DNA of 42,116 bases from Methylothermaceae bacterium (GTDB lineage Bacteria > Pseudomonadota > Gammaproteobacteria > Methylococcales > Methylothermaceae), in the NCBI GenBank assembly GCA_026985035.1, contig JALSQY010000313.1, forward strand, positions 1-42,116. Reading direction: 5' to 3'. Both the position numbers and the translations under genes were made by a program. This document shows, in pieces, positions 17,014 through 26,429 of this stretch; the first letter of the stretch is position 1; each line of letters opens with the position of its first letter. Below the pieces are notes generated by a model. That model was given only the letters and a program-made list of their open reading frames with translations, made no database searches and had not been told where the DNA came from.

Positions 17014-17508
17014 CGGTTCACCGTTTTGGTGTGATTGAATGGCAATGAGCAAAAACCGGGTGGTGCTGGAGAAATGCTTTCCAATCCATCTCATGAACTC
17101 CGCGAAGGGTGGCGAGTCAAAACTTACTGATTCTCGCCCATCATAGGCCTCCGATCTCTCCAAAACAACATGGCCGTTCCCAGATTTTCTCCATTTTGCA
17201 CGGTTTTCGAGAGGGAGTAATAAACTCTTGGAGTATAGATTGTGCAAGAAGAGTGCAGGGCAATCGGATGACCGCCGTTTTTCCTGTTCATGTGATGTTG
17301 CACGGCATTGAAGCCCCTATCCCAGAGGGAGAGGGGGGAATCGGTTCATTCGATTGCCCTGAAGAGGAGTGTGGCAGGGCTTCCTTCTCCTTCCCAGTCT
17401 GGCATAATGATAAGATTCGACGGATGGATCGGAAACCAATGTTTGATGATCGATTAAGTTTTATCCCTGCAATGTTGGGGATGCGGTAAGCCACAGGTAA
17501 TATTAAAG
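17014..17508. other. Intergenic stretch without a supported gene
   Basis: About 495 bases between the K+ channel and ffh. Short frames exist on both strands (for example 17109-17489), but they lack ribosome sites, recognisable motifs or protein-like composition. It presumably holds the ffh promoter. A TATA-like GCATAATGATAAG at about 17403-17415 is the only promoter-like element noticed, without a convincing -35. Confidence 0.4.
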
Positions 17509-18870
17509 ATGTTTGATACGCTTTCTGAACGTTTAAGCCACACCTTCAAAAAAATCCGCGGCCAAGCTCGCCTGACCGAAGACAATATCAAAGACACCTT
17601 GCGCGAAGTGCGGATGGCGCTGTTGGAGGCCGATGTGGCCTTGCCAGTGGTCAAAGCCTTCACAGACCAGGTCAAGCAAAGGGCGATGGGGCAGGAAGTG
17701 CAGACGAGTCTGACGCCTGGCCAAGCATTCGTCAAAGTCGTCCAGCAGGAATTGATCGATGTGATGGGCGGTGCCAGCGAGGGTTTGAATCTGGCCACCC
17801 AGCCGCCGGCGGTGATTTTGATGGCGGGCTTGCAGGGGGCGGGGAAAACGACCACCGTCGCCAAATTGGCCCGCTGGCTCAAGGACCGGCAAAAGAAGAA
17901 AGTCGCGGTGGTGAGCGCGGACGTTTACCGGCCCGCCGCCATCGCCCAGCTGAAAACACTGGCCGATGAAGTAGGGGTGGAATTCATCCCCTCTTCTCCC
18001 GAGGAATCTCCGGTGGAGATCGCCAATAAAGCAGTCGAACACGCCCGCAAGCATTTGCTGGATGCGGTGATTATCGATACCGCCGGCCGTCTTCACATAG
18101 ACGAAGAGATGATGCAGGAAATCAAACAGCTGTACGAGGCCGTGCAACCTGTCGAAACGCTGTTTGTGGTTGACAGCATGACCGGTCAGGATGCCGCCAA
18201 TACCGCCAAGGCTTTCCACGATGCCCTGCCGTTAACTGGGGTAGTGCTGACCAAGGCCGATGGCGATGCCAGGGGCGGAGCGGCATTGTCCATTCGTCAT
18301 ATTACCGGCAAGCCAATCAAATTTATCGGTCTTGGTGAGAAGACCGATGCTTTGGAATTATTTCACCCGGATCGCATCGCTTCCCGTATTTTGGGCATGG
18401 GAGATGTGCTCAGCCTGATTGAGGAGGTCGAGCGCAAGATCGACAGAAAGAAAGCCGAAAAGTTTGTCAAAAAAGTCCAAAAGGGCAAGGGATTCGATCT
18501 GGAGGACATGCGCGATCAATTGGCCCAATTGACCAAAATGGGTGGTATCACCGCAATGCTGGATAAGTTGCCAGGGATGGGGGATTTGCCCAAAAACGTC
18601 AAGGAAAACATCAATGACAAGGATATTACCCGGCAGATCGCCATTATCAACTCCATGACTCCCCACGAGCGCCGTTTTCCCGCAGTCATCAACAACTCCC
18701 GCAAACGCCGGATTGCCAAAGGTTCAGGGATGCAGATCCAGGACGTCAACCGGTTGTTGAAACAATACAGCCAGATGCAGAAAATGATGAAAAAGATGAA
18801 AAAAATGAAAGGCTTTGGCAAAGGCGGATTGCCAGGAATGCCGGGGGGCATGCCCAAGTTGCCCTTCTGA
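17509..18870 (+). CDS. ffh: Signal recognition particle protein Ffh (SRP54)
   Basis: 453 residues, full length for Ffh. The N domain begins [19 protein letters not shown]. The SRP GTPase has P-loop [42 protein letters not shown] and [13 protein letters not shown]. The C-terminal M domain carries the RNA- and signal-binding helices ([28 protein letters not shown]) and ends in a Gly/Met/Pro-rich tail. With 4.5S RNA it targets nascent membrane proteins to FtsY and SecYEG. The frame of moaA overlaps the 3' end only if an upstream start is used. Confidence 0.98.
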   Translation: MFDTLSERLSHTFKKIRGQARLTEDNIKDTLREVRMALLEADVALPVVKAFTDQVKQRAMGQEVQTSLTPGQAFVKVVQQELIDVMGGASEGLNLATQPPAVILMAGLQGAGKTTTVAKLARWLKDRQKKKVAVVSADVYRPAAIAQLKTLADEVGVEFIPSSPEESPVEIANKAVEHARKHLLDAVIIDTAGRLHIDEEMMQEIKQLYEAVQPVETLFVVDSMTGQDAANTAKAFHDALPLTGVVLTKADGDARGGAALSIRHITGKPIKFIGLGEKTDALELFHPDRIASRILGMGDVLSLIEEVERKIDRKKAEKFVKKVQKGKGFDLEDMRDQLAQLTKMGGITAMLDKLPGMGDLPKNVKENINDKDITRQIAIINSMTPHERRFPAVINNSRKRRIAKGSGMQIQDVNRLLKQYSQMQKMMKKMKKMKGFGKGGLPGMPGGMPKLPF

Positions 18871-18904
18871 TCGGCATGGGCATATTTGGTATGAGGTGGA
18901 TGTT

Positions 18905-19900
18905 TTGAATCCCTCCGGCCCGCTGATCGACCGTTTTGGCCGCAAGGTTTCCTATCTGCGGATTTCGATTACCGACCGCTGCGATTTGCGTTGCCTGTAT
19001 TGCATGGAGGAGGAGATGACATTTCTCCCCCGGGCGCAGATTTTGACCCTGGAGGAAATTTACTGGATCGCCAAGGCATTTGTCGATCTCGGGGTGGAGA
19101 AAATTCGTATCACCGGCGGTGAGCCTTTGGTGCGGCGCGGGGCCTTGGACCTCATTGAGCAGCTGGGGCGGCTGCCGCTGAAAGAATTGGTGATGACGAC
19201 CAATGGCACCCGTCTGGCGGAATGTGCCGACCGTTTGGCAACAGCGGGCGTTTCCCGGCTTAATATCAGCTTGGATAGCTTGAAACCAGCCCGGTTTCGG
19301 GAAATGACCCGAGTGGGCCGCTTGGAGCGGGTGCTCGAGGGATTGGAGGCCGCCCGCCGGGCGGGCTTTGAGTGCATTAAACTGAATGCCGTGATTCTCA
19401 AAGGTTTTAATCATGACGAAGTCATAGATTTAGCCCGTTTTGCCGTGGATCGGCAGTTGGATATTAGTTTTATTGAAGAAATGCCTTTGGGCTTGGTCGC
19501 CAGCCACAACCGCAGTCATGCCTATTACTCTTCCGACCAGGTCAAGCAGGATCTGGAGAAAGTATTCACCTTGCTGCCCAGTCCGGTGCGCACGGGGGGC
19601 CCCTCTCGTTACTTTACTGTTGCCGGTACGGGAACAAAAGTTGGTTTTATTTCCCCCCATAGTCATAATTTCTGCGCGGACTGCAACCGGGTGCGGTTGA
19701 CCGTGGAAGGGCGGCTGCTCCTATGTCTTGGCAATGAACATTCGGTAGATCTCAAGCAGGTCATTCGGCGCTATCCGGGAGACGGAAACAAATTGCGCCA
19801 GGCCATTGTGGCGGCAATGGCGATCAAGCCGGAAAGACACTATTTCGATTTACAAGAAAAACCGGTAATCCTGCGGCACATGAATGCAACCGGAGGCTAA
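18905..19900 (+). CDS. moaA: GTP 3',8-cyclase MoaA (radical SAM, molybdenum cofactor)
   Basis: 331 residues from a TTG at 18905, preceded by GAGGTGG at a spacing of 5 bases. This start gives the family's usual length and N-terminus, whereas earlier in-frame codons run back into ffh. The radical-SAM cluster motif is CDLRCLYC (CX3CX2C) and the second cluster ligands are FCADC with a later Cys in LLLCLG. The C-terminus ends in GG, the conserved tail that enters the MoaA active site. It performs the first step of molybdopterin synthesis with MoaC. No other moa gene is in the window. A GTG at 18896 is an alternative start. Confidence 0.93.
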   Translation: MNPSGPLIDRFGRKVSYLRISITDRCDLRCLYCMEEEMTFLPRAQILTLEEIYWIAKAFVDLGVEKIRITGGEPLVRRGALDLIEQLGRLPLKELVMTTNGTRLAECADRLATAGVSRLNISLDSLKPARFREMTRVGRLERVLEGLEAARRAGFECIKLNAVILKGFNHDEVIDLARFAVDRQLDISFIEEMPLGLVASHNRSHAYYSSDQVKQDLEKVFTLLPSPVRTGGPSRYFTVAGTGTKVGFISPHSHNFCADCNRVRLTVEGRLLLCLGNEHSVDLKQVIRRYPGDGNKLRQAIVAAMAIKPERHYFDLQEKPVILRHMNATGG

Positions 19901-19907
19901 CTTGAGC

Positions 19908-19935
19908 TTGGGTAATCTGCAAGCACTGTTATACT
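19908..19935 (+). promoter_or_regulatory. aceE: Possible promoter of the aceE operon
   Basis: TTGGGT (19908-19913) and TATACT (19930-19935) are separated by 16 bases and would start transcription about 65 bases before the aceE start codon. The -10 match is good and the -35 moderate. No convincing PdhR operator was found here. Confidence 0.35.
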
Positions 19936-20007
19936 ATCGGGCCCCATTGGCGCTACCTTGGATTTACTGTTTGCATTTGAACCGTTCAGCAAGTTTTTGG
20001 AGGATGT

Positions 20008-22695
20008 GTGACACAAAACCTTGATCCCCGCTGGCTTTCCGGCGCTTCTTTATTTCAGGATCCTGATCCGGAAGAAACCCGGGAATGGGTAGATGCATTA
20101 CAATCGGTGCTTCAGACCCAGGGCCCCGGGCGGGCGCACTATTTGATTGAACGTTTGATTGATAAGGCCAGGCGTTCCGGAATAAATATTCCCTATTCCG
20201 CCAATACCGCTTATATCAATACTATTCCCCCCCATCTCGAAAAACGCTGCCCTGGAGACAGCGCCATTGAACGCAGAATCCGTTCTTATATCCGCTGGAA
20301 TGCCATGGCCATGGTGGTGCAAGCCAACCGCAGATCGACCGAATATGGTGGCCACATAGCCACATTCGCTTCGGCGGCAACCCTCTATGAGGTGGGCTTC
20401 AATCATTTCTTCCGCGCGCCGAACAAAGATTTCGGCGGTGATCTGGTATTTTTTCAAGGCCACGCTTCTCCTGGCATGTATGCGCGTGCCTTCCTGGAAG
20501 GGCGATTGACGGAAGAACATCTGCAAAATTTCCGCCGCGAAGTGGCTGGCAGGGGTTTATCTTCTTATCCCCATCCCTGGCTGATGCCGGATTTCTGGCA
20601 ATTTCCCACGGTTTCCATGGGGTTGGGGCCGTTGATGGCCATTTATCAGGCACGGTTCATGCGTTATCTCCATGATCGCAAACTGGCCGATACCGAAGGC
20701 CGTAAGGTTTGGTGTTTCTGTGGCGACGGGGAGATGGATGAGCCGGAATCAGTGGGCGCCTTGTCTCTGGCCGGACGGGAACGACTGGATAATCTGATTT
20801 TCGTGATCAACTGCAATCTGCAACGCCTCGATGGCCCAGTGCGGGGAGACGGTAAGATCATCCAGGAGCTGGAAGGGCTTTTCCGTGGTGCTGGCTGGAA
20901 TGTAATCAAAGTGATCTGGGGTTCCCGCTGGGATCCCTTGCTGGCTCAGGACAGCAAGGGACTGCTTAAAAAACGCATGGAAGAAGTGGTCGATGGCGAA
21001 TACCAAACCTACAAGGCCAAAGATGGCGCTTACGTGCGCAAGCACTTTTTCGGAAAATATCCAGAGCTTCTGGAAATGGTCGCCAATATGTCGGATGAGG
21101 AGATTTTCCGCCTCGACCGGGGGGGGCACGATCCTCACAAGGTCCATGCCGCCTATGCTGCGGCGGTGGAGCATACTGGACAGCCGACGGTGATTCTGGC
21201 CAAAACCATCAAAGGTTATGGCATGGCCGAGGCGGGAGAAGGACGGATGGGCGCGCATCAGCAGAAAAAGCTGGAAGAAAAGGCCCTCAGGAAATTCCGC
21301 GACCGTTTTGACATCCCCATTCCCGATGACAAGTTGGCCGAAGCGCCCTTTTACAAGCCGGACGATAAGAGTCCTGAAATCGAATATCTGCACGAGCGCC
21401 GCCGTGCCCTGGGAGGGTATTTGCCCCAGCGCCGGCGCCAGTCCAAGCCGTTGCCGATGCCGGAGCCCAAGGCTTTTGACTTCGCCTTGCAGGGAACCGG
21501 GGAGCGGGAAATGTCCACCACCATGGTATTTGTCAGGATATTGGCGGGGTTGATGCGGGATAAAAAGCTGGGCAAACACGTGGTTCCCATTGTACCTGAC
21601 GAAGCCCGGACTTTTGGCATGGAAGGACTGTTCCGCCAATACGGAATTTACTCTCATGTGGGGCAATTGTATGAGCCGGAAGACGCCGGTCAAATCAATT
21701 ATTACCGCGAAGATAAGCAGGGGCAGATTCTCGAGGAAGGTATCTGTGAAGCGGGCGCCATGAGCGACTGGATAGCCGCCAGTACTGCCTACAGTAACCA
21801 TGATCTGGCGATGGTGCCTTTTTATATTTATTATTCCATGTTCGGTTATCAGCGCGTCGGTGACCTTTGCTGGGCCGCGGGAGATATGCAGGCCCGTGGA
21901 TTTCTCATGGGCGGCACGGCTGGGCGGACGACATTGGCCGGCGAAGGCTTGCAACATCAAGATGGCCATAATCTGCTGTTCTTTTCCGCAGTGCCCAACT
22001 GTGTGGCTTACGATCCTTGTTTTGGATACGAATTGGCCGTCATTATCCGCGATGGCATGCGGCGGATGATGAAAGAAGGGGAGAATATTTATTATTACCT
22101 CACCGTCATGAATGAAAATTACACCCATCCGGCCATGCCGGAAGGGGTGGAAGAAGGGATCCTGCGGGGAATCTACCGCTTTTCCGGCGGTGGACAAAAG
22201 TCACAAATACAACTGCTGGGGAGTGGCACTATCCTGCGGGAAGTGATTGCTGCCGCGGATCTTTTGAAAGCGGATTTTGATATTACCGCTGATGTGTGGA
22301 GTGTGACCAGCTTTAGCGAGCTGCACCGCGATGGCATGGAGTGTGCCCGCTGGAATGGGCTTCATCCCGGGGAAAAACCCAAGCAAAGCTATGTTTCATC
22401 GGTTCTGGATTCGACGCCGGGGCCTATTGTGGCGGCGACCGATTATATCCGTACCCACGCGGATCAGATCCGGCCTTACATTGCCAAGCCCTATTATGTC
22501 CTGGGAACTGACGGTTACGGACGCAGCGATGTGCGGAAAGAACTCAGGCGTTTCTTTGAGGTGGACCGCTTTTCCATTGCTGTTGCGGCGCTCAAAGCCC
22601 TGGCGGATGAAGGAACCGTCAAGCCTGAGTTGGTGAAAAAGGCGATTGCCAAATACGGCATCGATCCGAATAAGCCTTTTCCTCCAACAGTTTGA
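20008..22695 (+). CDS. aceE: Pyruvate dehydrogenase E1 component (homodimeric type)
   Basis: 895 residues, close to E. coli AceE (about 887). It decarboxylates pyruvate with thiamine diphosphate and passes the acetyl group to lipoyl-E2. The ThDP/Mg2+ motif is GDGEMDEPE near residue 238 with VINCNLQRLDGP following. Other conserved blocks are IKGYGMAEAGEGRMGAHQQKK and FGMEGLFRQYGIYSHVGQLYEPED. The start is a GTG at 20008 with TTGGAGGA just upstream. It heads the aceE-aceF-lpdA set, and a strong inverted repeat separates it from aceF. Confidence 0.98.
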   Translation: MTQNLDPRWLSGASLFQDPDPEETREWVDALQSVLQTQGPGRAHYLIERLIDKARRSGINIPYSANTAYINTIPPHLEKRCPGDSAIERRIRSYIRWNAMAMVVQANRRSTEYGGHIATFASAATLYEVGFNHFFRAPNKDFGGDLVFFQGHASPGMYARAFLEGRLTEEHLQNFRREVAGRGLSSYPHPWLMPDFWQFPTVSMGLGPLMAIYQARFMRYLHDRKLADTEGRKVWCFCGDGEMDEPESVGALSLAGRERLDNLIFVINCNLQRLDGPVRGDGKIIQELEGLFRGAGWNVIKVIWGSRWDPLLAQDSKGLLKKRMEEVVDGEYQTYKAKDGAYVRKHFFGKYPELLEMVANMSDEEIFRLDRGGHDPHKVHAAYAAAVEHTGQPTVILAKTIKGYGMAEAGEGRMGAHQQKKLEEKALRKFRDRFDIPIPDDKLAEAPFYKPDDKSPEIEYLHERRRALGGYLPQRRRQSKPLPMPEPKAFDFALQGTGEREMSTTMVFVRILAGLMRDKKLGKHVVPIVPDEARTFGMEGLFRQYGIYSHVGQLYEPEDAGQINYYREDKQGQILEEGICEAGAMSDWIAASTAYSNHDLAMVPFYIYYSMFGYQRVGDLCWAAGDMQARGFLMGGTAGRTTLAGEGLQHQDGHNLLFFSAVPNCVAYDPCFGYELAVIIRDGMRRMMKEGENIYYYLTVMNENYTHPAMPEGVEEGILRGIYRFSGGGQKSQIQLLGSGTILREVIAAADLLKADFDITADVWSVTSFSELHRDGMECARWNGLHPGEKPKQSYVSSVLDSTPGPIVAATDYIRTHADQIRPYIAKPYYVLGTDGYGRSDVRKELRRFFEVDRFSIAVAALKALADEGTVKPELVKKAIAKYGIDPNKPFPPTV

Positions 22696-22714
22696 ATTCT
22701 GCGTCATTCGGTAT

Positions 22715-22753
22715 AATGGCCGGCATTATGAAATTCCGATAATGCCGGCCATT
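22715..22753. repeat. Perfect 15-bp inverted repeat between aceE and aceF
   Basis: Arms AATGGCCGGCATTAT (22715-22729) and ATAATGCCGGCCATT (22739-22753) pair perfectly around a 9-base loop. The RNA hairpin would be very stable. It is followed by CTTTATA, not a long T-run, so it is a poor intrinsic terminator. It could attenuate transcription, stabilise the aceE message against 3' exonucleases, or be a dispersed palindromic repeat. Confidence 0.85.
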
Positions 22754-22810
22754 CTTTATAGGCATAATAATGAAAAGAGTTAAATCAAGCATTCTAAGGG
22801 GTAACTAAGG

Positions 22811-24109
22811 GTGAGTCAGGAGAAGGAAATAGTCGTTCCACCACTGGGGGATGTCGATGAAGTGGATGTCATCGAAGTGTTGGTCGAGCCGGGGGACAAA
22901 GTTGAGAAGGACGCTCCGCTGATTACATTGGAGAGCGATAAGGCGACCATGGAAGTGCCTTCTCCCGATGCTGGAACGGTGACTGAAGTATTGGTCAACG
23001 TGGGGGACAAGGTCAAAGAAGGCTCGCCCATCGCCAAGCTTAAAGTAGAGGAGACAGCTGCGGAGGCTGTGACCGAAGCACCAACCGAAACAGCGCCATC
23101 ACGGATAGAAGAGAAGGCGCCTGAACCTGAACAGGCGGCGCCACCTGCCTCTCAACCCATGCCTGTGCAGGAATCGGAACCTCCGGTGCCAGTAGCGGAA
23201 GAAAGCGCTGGCCAATTGCCTTACGCCAGCCCTTCGGTAAGGAAATTTGCCCGTAAATTGGGGGTGGATTTGCATCAAGTCAAGGGCAGCGGCCCCAAAG
23301 GCCGAATCCTGCGGGAAGATGTGGAAGCCTTTGTCAAAGCGCGATTGCAAGGTGCGTCGGCGGGAGGGGCTGCTGTTTTGCCCGCCATTGCGGAAATCGA
23401 TTTTTCCAAGTTCGGGCCGGTGGAAACGGCAGCCATGTCGCGCATCAAGCGTCGTTCCGGGCCCCATTTGCTCAGAGCATGGCAGAGCGCGCCTCAAGTG
23501 ACGCAGCATCATGAAGTGGATATCACGGAGCTGGAGGAATTCAGGAAAAGCCTCAAAGCCGAAGCAGAACGGCGCAATGTCAAAATCACACCGTTGGCGT
23601 TTGTTCTCAAAGTTTTGCCCGCGTTACTGCAACAATTTCCCTCCTTTAATGCTTCTTTGGCGCCCGATGGGGAGTCTTTGATCTTAAAGCGCTATTTTCA
23701 CATCGGTGTCGCGGTGGCCACACCAGAGGGGTTGGTAGTGCCGGTCATCCGGGATGTGGACAAAAAAGGCGTATGGGACTTGGCTGAGGAGCTGGCTGAA
23801 GTCAGCGCTCGGGCCCGGGCGGGCAAGCTTAAACCGGATGATTTGCAAGGCGGATGCTTTTCTGTATCGAGCCTGGGCGGTATTGGCGGCAGTTTTTTCA
23901 CCCCCATTGTCAATGTGCCAGAGGTGGCCATTCTCGGCTTGTCCCGGGCCAAGATGCAGCCTCACTGGAATGGCAATGAATTTATTCCGCGCCTGATCTT
24001 GCCGGTTTCTCTCTCCTACGATCACCGGGTGATTGATGGTGCGGAAGGGGCCCAGTTTGTGGTCAAATTCGGAGAGTTGTTGAGCGATTTGCGGCGCTTG
24101 GTGTTGTGA
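22811..24109 (+). CDS. aceF: Pyruvate dehydrogenase E2, dihydrolipoyl acetyltransferase
   Basis: 432 residues with one lipoyl domain (residues 1-75; lipoylated Lys44 in ESDKATMEV), an Ala/Pro/Glu-rich linker, a peripheral-subunit-binding domain (about 136-175, YASPSVRKFARKLGVDL) and a catalytic acetyltransferase domain (about 200-432) with active-site His405 and Asp409 in SYDHRVIDG. E. coli AceF has three lipoyl domains, so this is a short version. It transfers acetyl to CoA and forms the core of the complex. The start is GTG at 22811, 115 bases after aceE, behind AAGGGGTAACTAAGG. Confidence 0.97.
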   Translation: MSQEKEIVVPPLGDVDEVDVIEVLVEPGDKVEKDAPLITLESDKATMEVPSPDAGTVTEVLVNVGDKVKEGSPIAKLKVEETAAEAVTEAPTETAPSRIEEKAPEPEQAAPPASQPMPVQESEPPVPVAEESAGQLPYASPSVRKFARKLGVDLHQVKGSGPKGRILREDVEAFVKARLQGASAGGAAVLPAIAEIDFSKFGPVETAAMSRIKRRSGPHLLRAWQSAPQVTQHHEVDITELEEFRKSLKAEAERRNVKITPLAFVLKVLPALLQQFPSFNASLAPDGESLILKRYFHIGVAVATPEGLVVPVIRDVDKKGVWDLAEELAEVSARARAGKLKPDDLQGGCFSVSSLGGIGGSFFTPIVNVPEVAILGLSRAKMQPHWNGNEFIPRLILPVSLSYDHRVIDGAEGAQFVVKFGELLSDLRRLVL

Positions 24110-24125
24110 AAAGGAGGGTGGACGG

Positions 24126-25538
24126 ATGACGGTACAAACTGAAGTTTTGGTGTTGGGGGGCGGCCCCGGCGGTTACACGGCGGCTTTCAGAGCGGCGGAT
24201 TTGGGTAAAAAGGTGACATTGGTAGAACGCTATCCGGTCTTGGGGGGTGTTTGTTTAAACGTGGGATGTATCCCTTCCAAGGCGCTGCTGCACATGGCCC
24301 AGGTCATTTACGAGGCCCGCGAGAGTGCTGCCAGGGGGGTTGTCTTTGCCGACCCTGAAATCGATTTGTCCAAGCTCCGCCAATGGAAAGAGCGGGTAGT
24401 CAAAACATTGAACAAGGGTCTGGCGGGATTGGCCGGGCAGCGCAAGGTTGAGGTTATTTATGGCACCGGGCGCTTTACCGCTAGCAATACCTTGGAGGTG
24501 ACTGACGAAAACGGCAGTCAAACCAAAACCATACAGTTCGAGCAAGCGATTATTGCTGCCGGTTCCCGGCCGGTGAAACTGCCGGGATGGCCGGAAGATC
24601 CGAGGATCATGGATTCCACGGCGGCGTTGGCTCTGGAAGAAGTTCCGGAATCGCTTTTGGTGGTCGGCGGTGGGGTTATTGGGATGGAGATGGCTTGTGT
24701 TTATCACGCCTTGGGAACCAAGATCAGTGTGGTGGAATTGACTGATCAACTGTTACCCGGGGCCGACCCTGATCTCGTCAAGCCCCTTCATCAAATTGCC
24801 TCGAAGCGGTATGAAGCCATCTGGCTGAATACTAAAGTGACCGCGGTCGAATTTCAAAAAAAAGGCGTCAAAGTCAGCCTGGAGGGCAAAGGCGCTCCGG
24901 ATGCGCAAGTTTTCGACCGAGTGCTGGTGGCGGTGGGGAGGCGTCCCAACAGTGATCTGCTTAATCTTGAAGCGGCTGGCATTGCTACTGATGAGCGGGG
25001 ATTCATTCCCGTGGATGACAAGCAGCGTACTAATATCCCTCATATCTACGCCATCGGTGATATTGTCGGCAATCCCATGTTGGCCCACAAAGCCAGTTAT
25101 GAAGGAAAAATCGCGGCGGAAGTGATTTGCGGCGAACCTGCCGCATTTCAGGCGTTGGCCATTCCGGCAGTGGCTTATACCGATCCCGAGGTGGCCTGGA
25201 TGGGCAAAACCGAAATGGAGCTTAAGCAAGAAGGTGTCGAATACGAAAAAGGCGTGTTTCCCTGGGCCGCCAGTGGTAGAGCTTTGACTCTTGGCCGCCG
25301 GGATGGCATGACAAAGCTGTTAAGCGACAAGAAAACCGGCCGGATTCTGGGGGCGGGCATCGTCGGTCCCCACGCTGGTGAGTTGATTGCGGAAACGGTA
25401 CTGGCCCTGGAAATGGGCGCCGATGCGGAAGATATCGCTTTGACCATTCATCCCCACCCGAGCCTGTCTGAAACGGTGATGTTTGCGGCGGAAATCATTG
25501 ACGGTTCTATTACCGATCTTTATCTTGGTAAAAATTGA
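24126..25538 (+). CDS. lpdA: Dihydrolipoyl dehydrogenase (E3)
   Basis: 470 residues. The FAD-binding GGGPGGYTAA (residues 11-20) is followed by the redox-active disulphide Cys43/Cys48 in GGVCLNVGCIPSKALL. The NAD-binding motif is VVGGGVIGMEMA, and the second FAD motif is IYAIGDIVG. The dimerisation domain contains the active-site His/Glu in TIHPHPSLSET. It reoxidises dihydrolipoyl groups of E2 for pyruvate dehydrogenase and probably other 2-oxoacid complexes. A strong ribosome site (AAAGGAGG) lies in the 16-base gap after aceF. There is no N-terminal lipoyl domain. Confidence 0.98.
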   Translation: MTVQTEVLVLGGGPGGYTAAFRAADLGKKVTLVERYPVLGGVCLNVGCIPSKALLHMAQVIYEARESAARGVVFADPEIDLSKLRQWKERVVKTLNKGLAGLAGQRKVEVIYGTGRFTASNTLEVTDENGSQTKTIQFEQAIIAAGSRPVKLPGWPEDPRIMDSTAALALEEVPESLLVVGGGVIGMEMACVYHALGTKISVVELTDQLLPGADPDLVKPLHQIASKRYEAIWLNTKVTAVEFQKKGVKVSLEGKGAPDAQVFDRVLVAVGRRPNSDLLNLEAAGIATDERGFIPVDDKQRTNIPHIYAIGDIVGNPMLAHKASYEGKIAAEVICGEPAAFQALAIPAVAYTDPEVAWMGKTEMELKQEGVEYEKGVFPWAASGRALTLGRRDGMTKLLSDKKTGRILGAGIVGPHAGELIAETVLALEMGADAEDIALTIHPHPSLSETVMFAAEIIDGSITDLYLGKN

Positions 25539-25592
25539 AAGCAAATAGCCGGGTGACGCATCTGATATGGGGCCACCGGCGGAGGTTAAGGC

Positions 25593-26369
25593 GTGCAAAC
25601 GGTTGAATTGAGCTATCGCCAATTTGGTGAGAGCGGCCCGCCATTGGTGATTCTGCACGGCCTGTTCGGATCAGGTCGCAATTGGTATTCGTTTGCCCGG
25701 AATTTAGCCCAAGAATTCAAGGTTTTGGTTCCCGACTTGCGCGGTCATGGGGACTCTCCTAAAACGCAGCCCCTGGATTATCCTCACATGGCGGCGGATG
25801 TTGTCCGGCTGCTCGCCCGCGAGGGTTTGAGCAGCGCTCATTTGCTTGGACATAGCATGGGCGGCAAGGTGGCCATGTACATGGCACTGACCCGCCCGTC
25901 ATTGGTTGACCGGTTGATTGTGGTGGACATCGCTCCGGTTCAATACAGCCATAATTTCAATGCCATTGTCGGAACCTTGAAGCAACTGCCGCTGGATCAA
26001 ATTACCAGCCGCAGCGAAGCGGATGAATGGCTGAAACATCGGATAGAGAATGATGCTGTCCGCCAATTTCTTTTGCAAAACCTGGTTGCCGAAAACGATC
26101 ATTACCATTGGCGCCTTGATTTTGAAATTTTGGAACGGGCGCTTCCCGCCATTGCCGGCTTTCCTCAGGATTCGGAACTGCAGCCTTTTGACGGTCCCAC
26201 TTTGTTTATTGCCGGCGGTCATTCCGAATACATCAAACTGCAATATCACCCTGCGATTCGTTCCTTATTTCCCAATGCGCTGATCAAAACCATTGAAGAT
26301 GCCGGTCATTGGCTGCATCAGGACCAACCAGAACGCTTCCTGGAAATCGTCCGCTGTTTCTTGCGCTGA
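25593..26369 (+). CDS. Alpha/beta-hydrolase, YbfF-like esterase
   Basis: 258 residues, single-domain alpha/beta hydrolase. The oxyanion motif is LHGLFGSGRNW, the nucleophile Ser88 lies in LLGHSMGGKVA, and His239 in EDAGHWLHQDQPERF completes the triad. The opening, the LRGHGDSP segment and the length match YbfF-type acyl-CoA thioesterase/carboxylesterases. The start is GTG at 25593 behind GGCGGAGG. It follows lpdA by 54 bases and may be in the same transcript. The substrate is not determinable here. Confidence 0.88.
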   Translation: MQTVELSYRQFGESGPPLVILHGLFGSGRNWYSFARNLAQEFKVLVPDLRGHGDSPKTQPLDYPHMAADVVRLLAREGLSSAHLLGHSMGGKVAMYMALTRPSLVDRLIVVDIAPVQYSHNFNAIVGTLKQLPLDQITSRSEADEWLKHRIENDAVRQFLLQNLVAENDHYHWRLDFEILERALPAIAGFPQDSELQPFDGPTLFIAGGHSEYIKLQYHPAIRSLFPNALIKTIEDAGHWLHQDQPERFLEIVRCFLR

Positions 26370-26429
26370 TTTGCCTGCTTTATTGACCCGGGTTAAAGCC
26401 TGACTTCAATCCGCCGATATCTTTCAATA

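Noticed and set aside
17109-17489. Possible 126-residue protein between the K+ channel gene and ffh
   Set aside because: No ribosome site, no motif, and an unlikely composition; the minus-strand frames are equally open.
19940-19960. A PdhR-like operator (ATTGGCGCTACCTTGG) before aceE
   Set aside because: Only the left half-site fits the ATTGGT-type consensus, and the right half does not.
20749-22197. Open frame of 482 codons antisense to aceE
   Set aside because: It lies wholly inside a clear aceE and shows no protein family features; it is a by-product of aceE codon usage.
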